Assembly (NCBI RefSeq): GCF_905475395.1
Contig: NC_058342.1
Span: 1,994,501-2,058,500, forward strand
Origin: Chrysoperla carnea
Taxonomy: Eukaryota > Arthropoda > Insecta > Neuroptera > Chrysopidae
Reading direction: 5' to 3'
DNA: 64,000 nucleotides
In this document: positions 35,516 to 47,290 of the stretch, piece after piece
How positions within the stretch are numbered: the stretch's first letter is position 1
How the letters are laid out: each line of letters opens with the position of its first letter
Translations under genes and position numbers: made by a program
The notes under the pieces: generated by a model
Database searches by the model: none
Told to the model about the DNA's origin: nothing
The model's input: the letters and a program-made list of their open reading frames with translations, nothing else

Positions 35516-37713
35516 TAAAAAGATATCATGGCCAAATATTCTAATGGTAAAAAGATAATTTGCATAAATTTCTGGAATTCCGTTTAATGTTTTTCACCGT
35601 CGTAACCAATGAATTAAATATGCATCAATTTTATTCTAACTTATAACATAGATTAGAGAATAACAACTAATTAACTTGGATGAATAGCTCCAAATTTATT
35701 TATTTTATTATTGTACTAAAATCACTTAGTTCATTAATATTGTTACGAAAACAAAATAATTATTATAATACTGGATGGTTTTAATTGCAATTATTTACAC
35801 ACAACTAACCCTCCTTAAGGTTAGTTGTGTATCATACATCTATCCAGGCAGTAACTCGCCCGCTTCGTTTAACGATTTACATTTTAATAATTGGATATAC
35901 AAAAATGTACAGTAAACAAATTTTGCCTCTACTATTATACCCTCTGCTACTACATACAGCACCCGGTATCGTTTTCCTAAGAAACTTCTTACATCTCTCG
36001 ATCCATACACTTAAACCAACTACTTCCGTTTCAGTTTCTTAAGGGACGATTGCCCCCGTTTCGATCTTTGGCTTAAGAGAATGATTTACTCGCTAAATAT
36101 TATATGTATTAATTAATACAATTATTAGTTTTTTATTATGAATTAATTATATACCTTTTCTTTCCAAAAACTCAACAAAGCATTAAATATGCCTCAGAAA
36201 ATAGTTATATATTGGTGAAAACATAGGAATGATTTAATTTTTTAATTGCTAGTAATATGATTTTTCAGTAGAAATATTTTTTCTGCCTTTCACGTCATCT
36301 AATTTCTTGAGGAGATCACTTTCAGAAAGCGTAGCATACTCGTCTATACTCCTATTGTTCAAAGTATACTTTGAACCAAATTCAACAAAATAGGTCTTTT
36401 CGCCGTGTAAGGCAAGCAGAGAGACGTTCTTTCCTTAACACATATAATATAAGGTAAGGATTTACGCCAAATTCGTCGAAATCGTTCTTAACTTCCTACT
36501 ACATATTCACCGCTCTTGTGGTGAGCGGGTAGGGCGTAGTACTTTGAAATTTAAGCCGTAGGCTTCGCTTGATTATTTTTTATTTTTAACAACAATATTT
36601 TAAAAGAAACAATAAAGAATAAACTTTTATGTTCACAGCGAGATGTTAAATTACGTAGAAAAACAAACTTGTTTCTAATGTTCATTGATATTTGTAGAAT
36701 GTATAATACACCATAAATTTAATTACAATAAAAGTGTAATTAATTGATGGAATAAATTGATAATGACAAAAATGGTGTATATAATCTAATATAAAATCTG
36801 GATTTTCAAAGCAGAATTTAGTCACAGTAAAATCTTTACTGTCGACTGAACGACTACAATTGTTGAAACAATTACCATAAAAATAGTTCAACAATAGCAG
36901 GAATATGTAGCTAGGCTCAACTTAGTTTAACTCATTAAGTGTCTAACTAATTTCGCTAGTTATGTGCAAGCGGCACCTTTATGTTCGCTGCTTAACTTTT
37001 CAATTTATTATACATTATAAATTATCAAAATCACTCATTTAGGACTGGTTGGTTGGTGCGTTCATGTAGTTTATATGTAGTATATGTACAGAATTCTCTA
37101 CGTGATCCTACAAAAACGATACTTAAGAATAACACTGACAAATATTGAGTTAAATAAAACAATAATTTTTACAACTTACACAGAAAATTTAATAAAATTT
37201 ATTAATGAAGATATTCTCTTAGCACAAGCAATTGGTAAATATTTACCACGAGCTCACAAATTTCAGGAACTCGCTGAAAATTTGGTTACAAGTAGTTGAT
37301 AGGATGTGCAATAACATGTTACGTAGAACATGTTGCAAATTGTGAAATGAAAAATGCAATATTTAGAGTTTTTCAGTAGGTTCGGAGATTGGATAGACGG
37401 GTAGACTTTCGTAAATTTTCATTAATGTCCTGAAACTAAGCATTATTAAATAATAATTCAAAACAAATTGTTGCAAAAGGAACCCCATATATTTTATTCG
37501 GGTTTGTAACGACCCCTTTTATTTGAGGTATGAATGAATGGAAAAGGAAGTAGTTTAAGGTTAATATACAATAAATCGGTGTCAGAGCAATTGGCACAAG
37601 TCATATTCTCTCGATTTTCTGTTTTTGCTATACATTTTCTTTACATGTGAGCAAAATTATATAATAAATATCTATTCAAAATGTGTAAGTATAAACAGTA
37701 TTGTTGTAAACAC
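35516..37713. other. Unassigned region, possible solo-LTR-like patch
   Basis: There is no convincing gene. The stretch from about 35741 (TGTTACGAAAAC) through 36085 is GC-richer and includes a strong hairpin, which could fit a degraded LTR, but I found no matching second copy or target duplication. Small frames at 35827-36042 and 36682-36894 lack motifs. Confidence 0.3.
35799..35830. other. Perfect 12-bp-stem hairpin
   Basis: ACACAACTAACC is followed by the loop CTCCTTAA and GGTTAGTTGTGT. It could be part of a degraded LTR or a mobile-element end; its function is unknown. Confidence 0.6.
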
Positions 37714-38483
37714 GTCTGTAAAACTAGCAATGTAAAATCGGCGGAAATTGACAAAAAAAAAAAAAAAACACATCAAAATTTGTTGCTTTTAGTTGCTAAT
37801 TATTTGGCAAAAGCGATTTGGTTGCTCGAACCGATAGAGAAAATACGGCAACATATCTAGCTAAACGTTAAGTTAGCGTGTAAAAAATATAGGTGTGATA
37901 CATTGCGAAAAAGGCAAATCAATTGGGTGCTTTAAAAAAATTTTGGAAAAATTAAATTTTTCAATTATGACAAAATTTATAGTGTGTCTGCTAACTTGAC
38001 TTTCGAGTTTTGACAAAATTATGTTTAAAAACTAGTTGCTACCCGCAGCATGGCTATTCAACGTGTGCAGATACACAAGCAAAATAAAAAACGTTGGAAA
38101 ATATTAGAGACCGATTAACCCATAAACCGATCACGTTACCTGAACTGAAAATTTTTCCGACTAAAATTCAAGTTAACAATTTGTGTCTTCCGGTTTATAT
38201 TTTGTTGCTGGCTCTGCATACGATGACGAGGCATGCGGTGAACAATTGTGCAGTATTAACCCGTAATTTTAATATAGTCAAAATTGGAAAAACTCAATTT
38301 TTCCAATTTTTTTTAAATCAACAAGTTAAAAACAAATTGATTGCATTTACGCAATGTATCACATTCTTATTGATTTTTTCACGCTAACATAATGTAGAGC
38401 TCTGTCGTAGGTAACTAATTAGCAACAAATTTTGTAGATTTTTTTTCAATTTTCGCTGATTTTACACGGCCGGTTTTACGGAC
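37714..38483. mobile_element. Fold-back/TIR element family D
   Basis: The outer ends match in inverted orientation: GTCTGTAAAAC...TGTAAAATCGGCGG at left against the complement of ...GATTTTACACGGCCGGTTTT at right. The inner arms also pair: TTGTTGCTTTTAGTTGCTAA (about 37780), GTTAGCGTG and GTGATACATTGCG (about 37895) against CGCAATGTATCACA (about 38350), CACGCTAAC and TTAGCAACAAATTT (about 38420). It is about 770 bp and has no transposase. Confidence 0.75.
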
Positions 38484-39559
38484 CTTTGCAAACATTCATT
38501 TAATTACCTATAAAAAACAGGCATTTTGGCCACCCAGTAGTCTGCAAATTTTTGACTTGTTCCCTTTGCCTTGTCACTGTCTCGTCTATCTAACCATTTA
38601 TTTTTTAAATATAGTTATATACAATCTATTTTAGAATAATTTATAAACATGTACAAAGACTTCAATACAGCTTGTAATTCTTAAAAAATCGTTGATTCAA
38701 ATGACACATTTTATTTAAAACATAGATCTCTTATTAATAAATTTCGAATTTTTATTTCAGTTTATTTGCAAATGAAGAGTTTCTAATGAATATGAAAAGC
38801 AACTTAAGCAAAAAACGTGATGGTACTTCAAAAGTACGAAAGGCAGCAGATAAAACGAGATTTTTTAGCTGGGGTGGAAAACGAGATATCTGAAGTCTTT
38901 TACATATAAACGAAAATGAATGACTAAATAATGTAGAACTAAAACCAAACTTCAAATAAAATGTAATGAATAATATATTTCAACAATTTTCAAATTCCAA
39001 AACCTGTATTATCTGAATGCTTACTCAAGAAACATGTACCTATTTTTGTATATATTACAGCACTAAGCATAGCGTTTTCCATACTACCTAACCTGAAAAA
39101 CTTTCCCTTTCTTTTCGTCAGATTATTTTTGAACACCGTAAGATGTGTCGAGAGAGATTTAACTGGAATAAGACTTAAGAATAATCAAATTAATATCGGA
39201 CGCAAATAAAGAGAGATAAGATAAGGTATTCAATCTTACCTTTTTAGACCTGAAATGTATCCGGATTAACCTCACAAACTTATATATAGTCTGTATAATT
39301 ACAAGTTATTGAGTGAATTTTTGTCCACAAGGCTAATATATGGAATATGTTTCAGTTTTTCGCGTTTTTAGAAGCCCCTTCCAATATCCAGCAGTCTCCT
39401 TTAGCTGAAATTAACTGAATGAAATTCGATGTGAAGGATTGTTTACTATTAGGAATAAAATTTTAAGAGCAGGGTGATGGGTTCGGCAAATTGGATGAAA
39501 TGTTCCGGATGGGAAAAGCCGCTCTTAATGAAGAAAACGTATAAATACATTAATGAATC
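38484..39559. other. Unassigned AT-rich spacer
   Basis: No gene or clear repeat structure is seen. The small minus frame at 38752-38955 has no recognisable motif. Confidence 0.35.
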
Positions 39560-40090
39560 TCTGTTAATTTTTTCCATAAAAACACAAAGTTGGTTACATA
39601 AAAAAATTTTATTAAAAATTATCTAAGACTAACACATCTAATCTCAAAGCCAATGTTAAATTGTAATTTTTCGGCGTTTTTCCACTTTTACTTAAAAAAA
39701 TCCATACTTACGTAAATTTTAAGTTATATTTACTTCATTCTGGCATATAAAAATAAAATATAAATTTTATTAAAAGCTTTTTATAATTATAAACGAAAAA
39801 ACTCCGAAAAATGAAAATTTTCATTGAAATTGAGGTTCGTATTTTACTTCTATTCGGAATAGTATCAACATAAACATTACCTTTTTAATTTTTTCCGTAA
39901 AAACACTGACTTTGTTCTACAAACAAAATTTTATTAAAAGGTAAAAATTATCTAAGACTAACATATCCAACCTCAAAGTCAACGCTAAATTTTCATTTTT
40001 CGGCGTTTTTCCGCTTTTAATTTAAAAAAAATCCATACTTATGCAGCTTTTAAGTTATATTCAATTCATTCTGGCACTTAAAAATAGAAA
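39560..40090. repeat. Diverged tandem duplication, about 320-bp unit
   Basis: Copies at about 39565-39770 and 39885-40090 share TTAATTTTTTCC, AATTATCTAAGACTAACA, TTTTTCGGCGTTTTTCC, AATCCATACTTA and TTCATTCTGGCA in the same order. It is noncoding. Confidence 0.75.
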
Positions 40091-40484
40091 TACTTTTAAA
40101 ATATCAATAATACTAAAACACTGTATGCATTATATTTTTGAAATTGTGAAATTTCAATATCATAATAAAGTATCCGTTAAAGAGAATGAAAATAAAAATA
40201 CAGGCCATGTTACTCGAAATGCATACAAGTAGAAACTCCCTTTTGCAAAATTGAAAAGAGATGGTCCTAGGTGCAAAGGGATTGAGTTGTGTAATAAATA
40301 TTGCAATAATTTAGAAATAATTGATAATATAAACAAAAACTCTCGTAATTTTATAACATCTTTAAAAAACCACCTTGCCAAATAATATTTTTCCTCCTTA
40401 ATCGTATAATTTGAAATCAATGTGGACAGATATTATCACGTTTACGGTCAACTAATTTTGTACGTTTCCAGGATGTAATATGTA

Positions 40485-40640
40485 CTATTACCCTTTTCGC
40501 AATGTATCACACCTATATTTTTTACACGCTAACTTAACGTTTAGCTAGATATGTTGCCGTATTTTCTCTATCGGTTCAAGCAACCAAATCGCTTTTGCCA
40601 AATAATTAGCAACTAAAAGCAACAAATTTATTATATTATA
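40485..40640. repeat. Solitary arm of family D, inverted
   Basis: This stretch is almost the exact reverse complement of 37775-37915, including CGCAATGTATCACACC, TTAACGTTTAGCTAGATATG and TTGCCAAATAATTAGCAACT. It matches the left arm of 37714-38483 much better than that element's own right arm does, so it came from a closer relative. Confidence 0.8.
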
Positions 40641-41719
40641 TTGACACATCTAGCTCGGGCACGATTTGATTTTTTATTATTGACACTTTCAGACTGTATA
40701 TATGTACTTCTTGGATATGATATTTATTATGATTCATTTCTATTTATTTATTTATTTTTTTCTAATTTGTTTATTTATTTATTTGTACTTGACAAAAATT
40801 TTTAATCCTGGATCCTCTGCTGCTGAATCAACTGTCTATAATAATTATTTAGCTTTACCTTGCTTAAAATGTATACATTATACTTAAGATTGATTGTGAC
40901 TTATTCTATATGAAATGTATTTTTATGTAAAAGAACAAATAAAATTAATAATAATCATAATAAGTACCGAACGATTTTTTCACAATAGAGACATGGAATC
41001 CAAAAAATGTAATATAATATAATATTTGACGTTGACATACGTATCTATGACATGACATAACCATTACCTCCAGTCTTGAGGTATTAAGAGACCAAAACAC
41101 TATAACTTCTTAAAGGTTTTATCATCGCACTTTTTCAAATTTAGGCTAAACTTCAACATTTGTATTAATTATCTACACAATCTCTTCTTTGAAAAAAGTT
41201 ATTTTATCAACTTGACCTCTAAACCGACTTGTAGAGTGAATGCTGATGCGTAAATACCCAACCCAGTGTAAGTACTTTTTTTAAAATTTGGGGCTAAAAT
41301 ATGTCCTTATTTGAAAAAGTCAAATTGATAAGTATTAGGAATTGTTCATCAACTTTGAAACGGGTTATTTTTCGATTAATTGTCTGTGTTCTTATTGGAC
41401 GCATAGATATTCTCGATAATTATAGGTATCTAGAGAAAGAAATCAAGTAAAATGTACAAGATTTTATTGCATAAAATAAAATATTTGGATCAATTGTATT
41501 TAATGTAATATAAGCATGTTCATTATAAGTAGTATTTATATAACTTATAAGTAGTATTTTACTTTTTTGAATTTGAAATCATAATAGCATGAGAAAATAA
41601 ATTATTTTTACCACGGTTCCATTATATTCCTGTTTTTTTTTATTGATTTCGTGTGATTTTTAGATCTCTCAGAAGTTAAATCTTCAAATAGAAATTTTGA
41701 ACTGTAAATACAAACAGAC
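40641..41719. other. Unassigned AT-rich spacer
   Basis: It includes TATTTATTTATTT low-complexity DNA near 40740-40790. I see no gene. Confidence 0.35.
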
Positions 41720-42190
41720 AGAGTGGCGCACATACCTACGAGGAATAAGGCCCCTGATTCTCCAATATGCTCTTTTGAGAACTTGATCAGAACAAAATAG
41801 TTACTTTCCTATAGACAACGGAATACTGAAATGGAGGGCAACGAAACTATTGACGAACTATGTCTGAATGACTGGTAGAGTCTGCAAGTAGAAGGCAACA
41901 GGCAAGCTAAAAAGGTGATAGTACAATACAAGGCCTGTTCAAAACCGGAAAGATAAAAGGCTTCTGGTCAGTTTATTAACCGGTCATTACAGAGTCAAAA
42001 GGGATTTATCGTGACGAGGCGAATAATATGCTCATTCTTCTTCTAGCAGAACGACTGCAATGGAATAAACATAATTCAAGTAGAGCTCCTTTAAGAAACC
42101 GGTAGGTTCACGAGTCATCGAGGACTTAGACGAAACGAAACAGCTATTGTCGTTGAGGATGAGAGGGCGAGTTCAACCATGTATACAAAA
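41720..42190 (+). pseudogene. Decayed C-terminal region of an RNase H-bearing retrotransposon
   Basis: Broken frames give MEGNETIDELC (about 41832), which fits the last RNase H block 'G-x-x-G-N-E-x-A-D-x-L', then NRQAKKVI (about 41900) and LLVSLLTGHYRVKRDLS (about 41963), which fits the 'LTGH-x-x-L' segment after RNase H in R1/I/Jockey-like pol proteins. At least three stops or shifts occur. The sequence is GC-richer than its flanks. The upstream RT is not present. Confidence 0.5.
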
Positions 42191-43686
42191 TATCAGTTTC
42201 AGTGTTTGTCTTAAAAAGGAAGAAATTATCTTGAGCAAGTGGAAAATGTAAAAAAACTGTGTTTTAAATAATAAATATTATTATTATTCATCAAAAATTA
42301 AAATTTTAACTTTTATTTCCATTTGCAAACAATGACAGGATAGAAACAATTGTAATCGAATAATCTTGAATTTTTCTTATCGTCTGTACCTGACTTGGCC
42401 CTGAAATTTTCGTAGCATCCCACCTATTCCATGATTTTTGGAGAATGGCAGGTAGAACATCTGGTAAATTTAAAGAATTTCCCCATAGTTTTATCCAAAG
42501 TTTTATTAGAATTAGCTTCGAATAGTTTTCTTTCTATTCTCATTTCAAACCAACCTAATCCAAGGTGAGATGAAGATTCGAAAATATTTTTTGGTTCAAA
42601 ATTAAATGCATGTAGATTTCAATTTGATGACAATCCATCTTTTTTAGATCTTCGACCAAAAATATATGGATATATCGTTTCAAAGTATCCAGATTACAAT
42701 CATGCTCTTTGCGTAGATTTTTCAAAAAAGCAGGTCCAAAATTTAAAAAAAGTTTTTATTTGGATGTTTTTATAAATCTATATGTTGATATAGATAAGAT
42801 ATACTTTGATCTTATGACTTTAAAAAAAATAATTTTGTGAAAAAAAAAATTTTGTTGGGGATGTGCTTCTTGAAATCTATATGCTTAGAAAAAAGGGAAA
42901 AACTTGCAAAATGAAAATAAAAGCTCTTATGGAATCATTTAAAGGATTTTAATTGAATGACGCATTATTTCATACCCAATAGCTTCAGTCATTGCAAGTC
43001 ATAATATTGACATACACCGAATTAGATCTTGATTGACATTTCGAGTTGCCCGGGTAAAATAAACAAATTAATAATACTAAAAAAGCATGTTTAGTAGGTG
43101 GTATAGGTACATCTATGGGAACTATGAGAACAAAAGAGAGACATGTAAATTTGCACATGCGCACAATTATTATAACCTAAACGTATGCGTATAAAATATA
43201 GTGATATATACAACATAAACGACATCTTGTGATGACTATTATTTGGTTTAAAGGCAAGATAAAAAAAAAAAACAAAAAAAAAAATGATGAAAAAAATTAA
43301 TATTAGCACCAAATAGTGTATTTATGACACACATAATGCTGTCAATTTCGATGTAAATGCCAGTAGATAATAACACACATGTGTGTAATATGTGAAATAT
43401 TTAATCGATTTTATTCATACGACACCTGTTCGAATTTGTAACACGCTTCGTGTGTCACTCCCACTTTTCATTCATTTTCCTAGCTGCATCTATTCCGCGA
43501 ACAACTCGACTAATAATATCACACATCTTTGTTCGCATCAAGTTTTTTGACACATTATACAAATATTTTAATTTTGTCTCTTAAAATTAAAAGTATAGTT
43601 TTAAAATATATACTTGAAACATCATATTTTTTATATCCAACTTACAAAAATTATAATATTCATATATAATATATTTAAATAACAAA
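42191..43686. other. Probable upstream region of the IDLSRF-like exon
   Basis: No gene is recognised. A palindrome, ACACACATGTGTGT, with an E-box centre (CATGTG), lies at about 43372-43385, some 300 bp before the start codon at 43687. A TATATAATATATTT tract sits just upstream of that ATG. A regulatory role is possible but unsupported. Confidence 0.3.
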
Positions 43687-43816
43687 ATGGTGTATTCATT
43701 ATCCCATTTTATAGTTGCTGTTATTGCAGTTAGTACAATTTGTACAGCATTTCAACAGGCCGTCATGGCAATTGATTTAAGTCGATTGTATGGTCATCTT
43801 AGTAATAAACGAAGTG
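43687..43816 (+). CDS. First coding exon of an IDLSRF-like neuropeptide precursor (prohormone-4 type)
   Basis: ATG at 43687 in a good context (AACAAAATGG) opens a frame encoding a signal peptide. It has a short N-terminal region, then a hydrophobic core (FIVAVIAVSTICTAF) and a small-residue site before IDLSRLYGHLSN-KR. IDLSRF-type peptides directly after the signal peptide and ended by Lys-Arg are the hallmark of insect prohormone-4/IDLSRF-like precursors; here Phe at position 6 is Leu. The exon ends at 43816, after KRS plus one base, at a strong donor, G/GTAAGT. The next exon should start with two bases finishing a codon and, in the family, carry an LDL-receptor class A domain; I found none downstream in this window. 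Confidence 0.8.
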
Positions 43817-44939
43817 GTAAGTTGTTGTTATTTTTTTTTAAATTATTATTTTACATTCATATTTTTTAAGTTGATCTTTAAGCATCGTAACGCTCAAATA
43901 CTGCTCTGTAAATAAATGTTTTCATATTTTAATATAAAATGTGAGAAAATCTTGTTTATAATTAAGAAGCAACAAGTTTTAAAAATTTAGAAGTAATTAA
44001 ATTTAACATCGCAATGGAACGAAAAAAAACTGGAGAATGGATTGTGATGCCGGGAAATACAAAGGACAGATAAACGGTAATAAATTAGTTTGTTAGTAAC
44101 GTTACATTTAAAACTGGTGATATAATTTTTAAAATTAATTGGTAATTATATTTTTTAATTCAATAATATTTTATAATCATTTCATGTAAGTATCGTTTAT
44201 TTGTTTATAATTACTATTGTCATTTTTCTATATAGATTTTGACCTATTGAAATGCTAATAAAAAATCTTTTAGATGAAAAAATGACATTGAGTTTACTGA
44301 AGCTGTTCCTTAACCCGGTCAGATCTTTACCATTGAAAATAAAACTTTTTTGGTAGTGATTTATATTACCATTATCAATTATTTTTCCAATAGAAGATAA
44401 TTCTAATAGACATTTTAGACAAGTTTAACTCTTGCTTATCTTGTGGTGGTCGAGTAAGCACGAATCTGCGAGCTTTTTGGCTTTTACGCGTGGTTATATG
44501 TAGGCGATGGACACATTTCCATTGTTTAAACTTGAATCACATGATTAACTTAAAGCCTGAAGCCCCGTAGTCCTGTGCAAACTTGACTCTATTACAGGTA
44601 GGCATGGCCTCCCCGTGTAGCTCTTAAGATACCTATTTAAATTAATGTAATTTGCTAAAAGATACTAGATAAGAACTAAAAAAAATTTTATTTACAATGT
44701 TAATGATGACATTTAAGGATGGTTTTTAAAATTAGGTCAAAAATTCCAGATACTATTTCGGATTGGAATCCTCGTATTAAATCTCTCAATCAACCAGTAA
44801 AACTGAATTTCAATCACAAAGTCTATCGATTCCATACAATATTTCAAAAAATGTTCTGGGGAGATGAAATTCTAAATAAAATTCAAATTTGATCATTTAA
44901 AATTCTAAATTATAAAATGTTCTAAATTAAAATTGAATT
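43817..44939. other. Intron or spacer after the IDLSRF-like exon
   Basis: It starts with a splice donor. No continuing exon with the required phase and a Cys-rich LDLa pattern was found. Otherwise it is AT-rich DNA. Confidence 0.4.
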
Positions 44940-45544
44940 TTGTTTGTGTTTTTTGGGAAATAAAAATTTTAGTTTTACTATAATATTTCATGCCTGAAAA
45001 TGTTGTCAATGAAATTTATTGACTTAGCATCCCCTTTATTGACTTAGCATCCCCAAATGCGAATTTTCATAAAATGGTGATTGCATTCTGTCCACCCAAC
45101 ATTTTCATCTTTCAACCCTTTAATTGAAAGTTATGGCACTATTAAAAGATTTTTATCAGCATCCCCATTTTAAAAATTATTTTTCAACGTTTTTCCAGCC
45201 AAAATTGTTATTTGCCCACCCATCAATTTTAAGTAACGAGAAAATTATAATTTAGTTCTGCACCCAAATGCGAATTTTTACAAAATGCAAATGCCATTCG
45301 TTTAGCAACGGTTTCTCCACGTATGTTCTTCCAATTCTTATTATTTATTAATATTTTTACATTCGATATTGTATATATAAATTCATTAAAAATAAGAAAA
45401 GATTGAGTAGCTTTTTTGTTTTAATAAATTTATATACAGTGTGAATTTGGTACTGTTTTCCATAATCAAATATGTAGTAAGAAGAGTTTTTTTTACATTC
45501 TGATTTATAACACAAGAAAAGACTTGGATGTTCAAAGTAACTGA

Positions 45545-46164
45545 AAATAAGCGATTTTATGAATTTATTCAAGGCAAAACAAAAAAAACTAAAATAAAGT
45601 TTTTGGCATTTAGTTTAAGACCCTTCTAACGAACAATCTCAGAAGTACTAGGCTTGCGTTAATTAACGCTTTGTATACGTAAAAAAACGATTTTTGGTCA
45701 ATATCTCGAAATAATCTACAATAGTTTCAAACAAAAATTGTCGGAAATTTTTTTGTTTAGAAAAAATGTCGAATCAAAATCTTCAGCCATTTTCCCGAAA
45801 ATCAAGAAAAGCGGCCAAATATGTATATTTATATTCTAATCAACAATATCTTGAAACTAATTGATTTTATAATAAAATTTCCAAACGAAAGTTGTTGGAA
45901 AATTGTTTTCCTAAAAAAAATGTAGAGTAAACAATTTCGATATCTTCAGCCGTTTTCAAAACGATCAATTTTATATACATTTCTCTTAATGATTGAATAA
46001 TTTACGAAAAATATATGTGAAATTGATCGTTTTGAAAACGGGTAAAGATATCGAAATTGTTCACTCTATATTTTTTTTAGGAAAAAAATTATCCTACAAC
46101 TTTCGTTTGAAAATTTTTTTATAAAATCAATTTGTTTCAAGATATTTTTTATTAGAATATAAAT

Positions 46165-46202
<38 letters not shown>

Positions 46203-46300
46203 TAAATGGCTGAAGACATCAAATAATATTTTATGTATAGATAGCGATAATTAAGGTAATTTTTGGTGTGTTTTGCCTTTGAATAAATTCACGTTAAAAC
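45545..46300. repeat. Inner fold-back repeat family G
   Basis: The ends TGAATTTATTCAAGGCAAAA and TTTTGCCTTTGAATAAATTC are inverted. Within them a unit containing CAAACGAAAGTTGTTGGAAA and GTTTTCAAAACGATCAATTT (about 45885-45975) has a direct diverged copy before it (45690-45830) and an inverted copy after it (46020-46165). A poly-A/(TA)n tract at 46168-46203 interrupts the right side. Confidence 0.75.
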
Positions 46301-46332
46301 ATTATTTTGATCGGACCAAGTCTTCAAACAAC

Positions 46333-46508
46333 TAATAGATGATGTGTAAGCAATCATAACATTTATTTTAAATTCTAAATTCAATGTGCGTGCTGACTAA
46401 CGAGAATAAGTTCGTTATGATTCGCAGTTCATATCATTTTATTTAGCTGGGAGTAGCATACTGCTTGGCAAATATTAAATGTTATGATTGCTTACACATC
46501 ATCTATTA
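46333..46508. mobile_element. Short MITE with perfect 33-bp TIRs
   Basis: The ends TAATAGATGATGTG... and ...CACATCATCTATTA are perfect inverted repeats of 33 bp (46333-46365 and 46476-46508) around about 110 bp of unique DNA. It begins and ends with TAA/TTA, compatible with a TA-type target, but the duplication cannot be fixed by eye. Confidence 0.85.
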
Positions 46509-46860
46509 ATATACGACTATGGTAAATAGTATAAAATCCACACTGTATAGAATATCAAATGTACCAATATAAATAAATAATAATCATCCACTAAAATAAA
46601 TAAACATATTTATTGTTTGTTTTTGAATAGAGCTAGAGCTATCCTGCCAATGATTCTAACAAAGCTTACCTTCACATTTTTATAAATTATGGAGTAATTT
46701 TTTAAGATTTAATGCATTTGTTAGGTAGCAAAATTTACATTTGGGAATGCTAGAGTAAAATTATTAAATTCAGTCAAAATAAATTTATGACAGGTAGGCA
46801 AACAAAACTTTTGGACGGACAATGCGAATTGGATTTGCATTTTGTTAAAAATTCGTATTT

Positions 46861-46875
46861 GGGGGGGGGGGGGGG
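46861..46875 (+). repeat. G15 homopolymer
   Basis: Fifteen consecutive G residues lie in the right arm of family F. The corresponding sites in other units are not G-only. It is prone to slippage or quadruplex formation and its length may be uncertain in the assembly. Confidence 0.9.
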
Positions 46876-47290
46876 ATGTCCAGTTTTACTTCTCTCAAAA
46901 TTTAAAATTGGAGGGTAGACGAAAAAATCTTGGATGGAAAAACGTGGACCAACCGTTGCCTAACAAAAGGCATTTGCACTTGAAAATTCGCATTTGAGGG
47001 TGCGAACTACATTATAGTTTCCTCATAACTTAAAATTGAACGGTGGACAAATAAAAATTTTGGTGACAAATAATTTTCAAACAAAGGACATCTATATTTT
47101 ATGAAAATTTGAATCGGAAGGGGTGGTGATAAAAATTTTTTAAGTGTGCTATAACTTTTAATTAGAAGGGGGGGAAATGAAAGTTTTGGGTAGACAAATG
47201 TGAACAAATGAATCTATCAGCATTTCCATGAAAATTTGAATTTGGGAGTGCTATTTCTTTTTTAAACTTAAATATTTACTTATTTCATTT

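Larger units (their letters stand above)
44940..47290. repeat. Fold-back element family F with other elements nested inside
   Basis: The left arm (about 44990-45340) and right arm (about 46800-47275) are inverted. CACCCAAATGCGAATTTT near 45260 pairs with AAAATTCGCATTTGAGGGTG near 46983. GCAACGGTTTCTCCACG near 45306 pairs with CGTGGACCAACCGTTGC near 46943. Each arm consists of diverged units of roughly 165 bp. Between the arms lie a smaller fold-back (45545-46300) and a MITE (46333-46508), which look like later insertions. Confidence 0.7.

Noticed and set aside
35741..36085. Solo LTR starting TGTTACG
   Set aside because: No target duplication, matching LTR or primer-binding site could be found.
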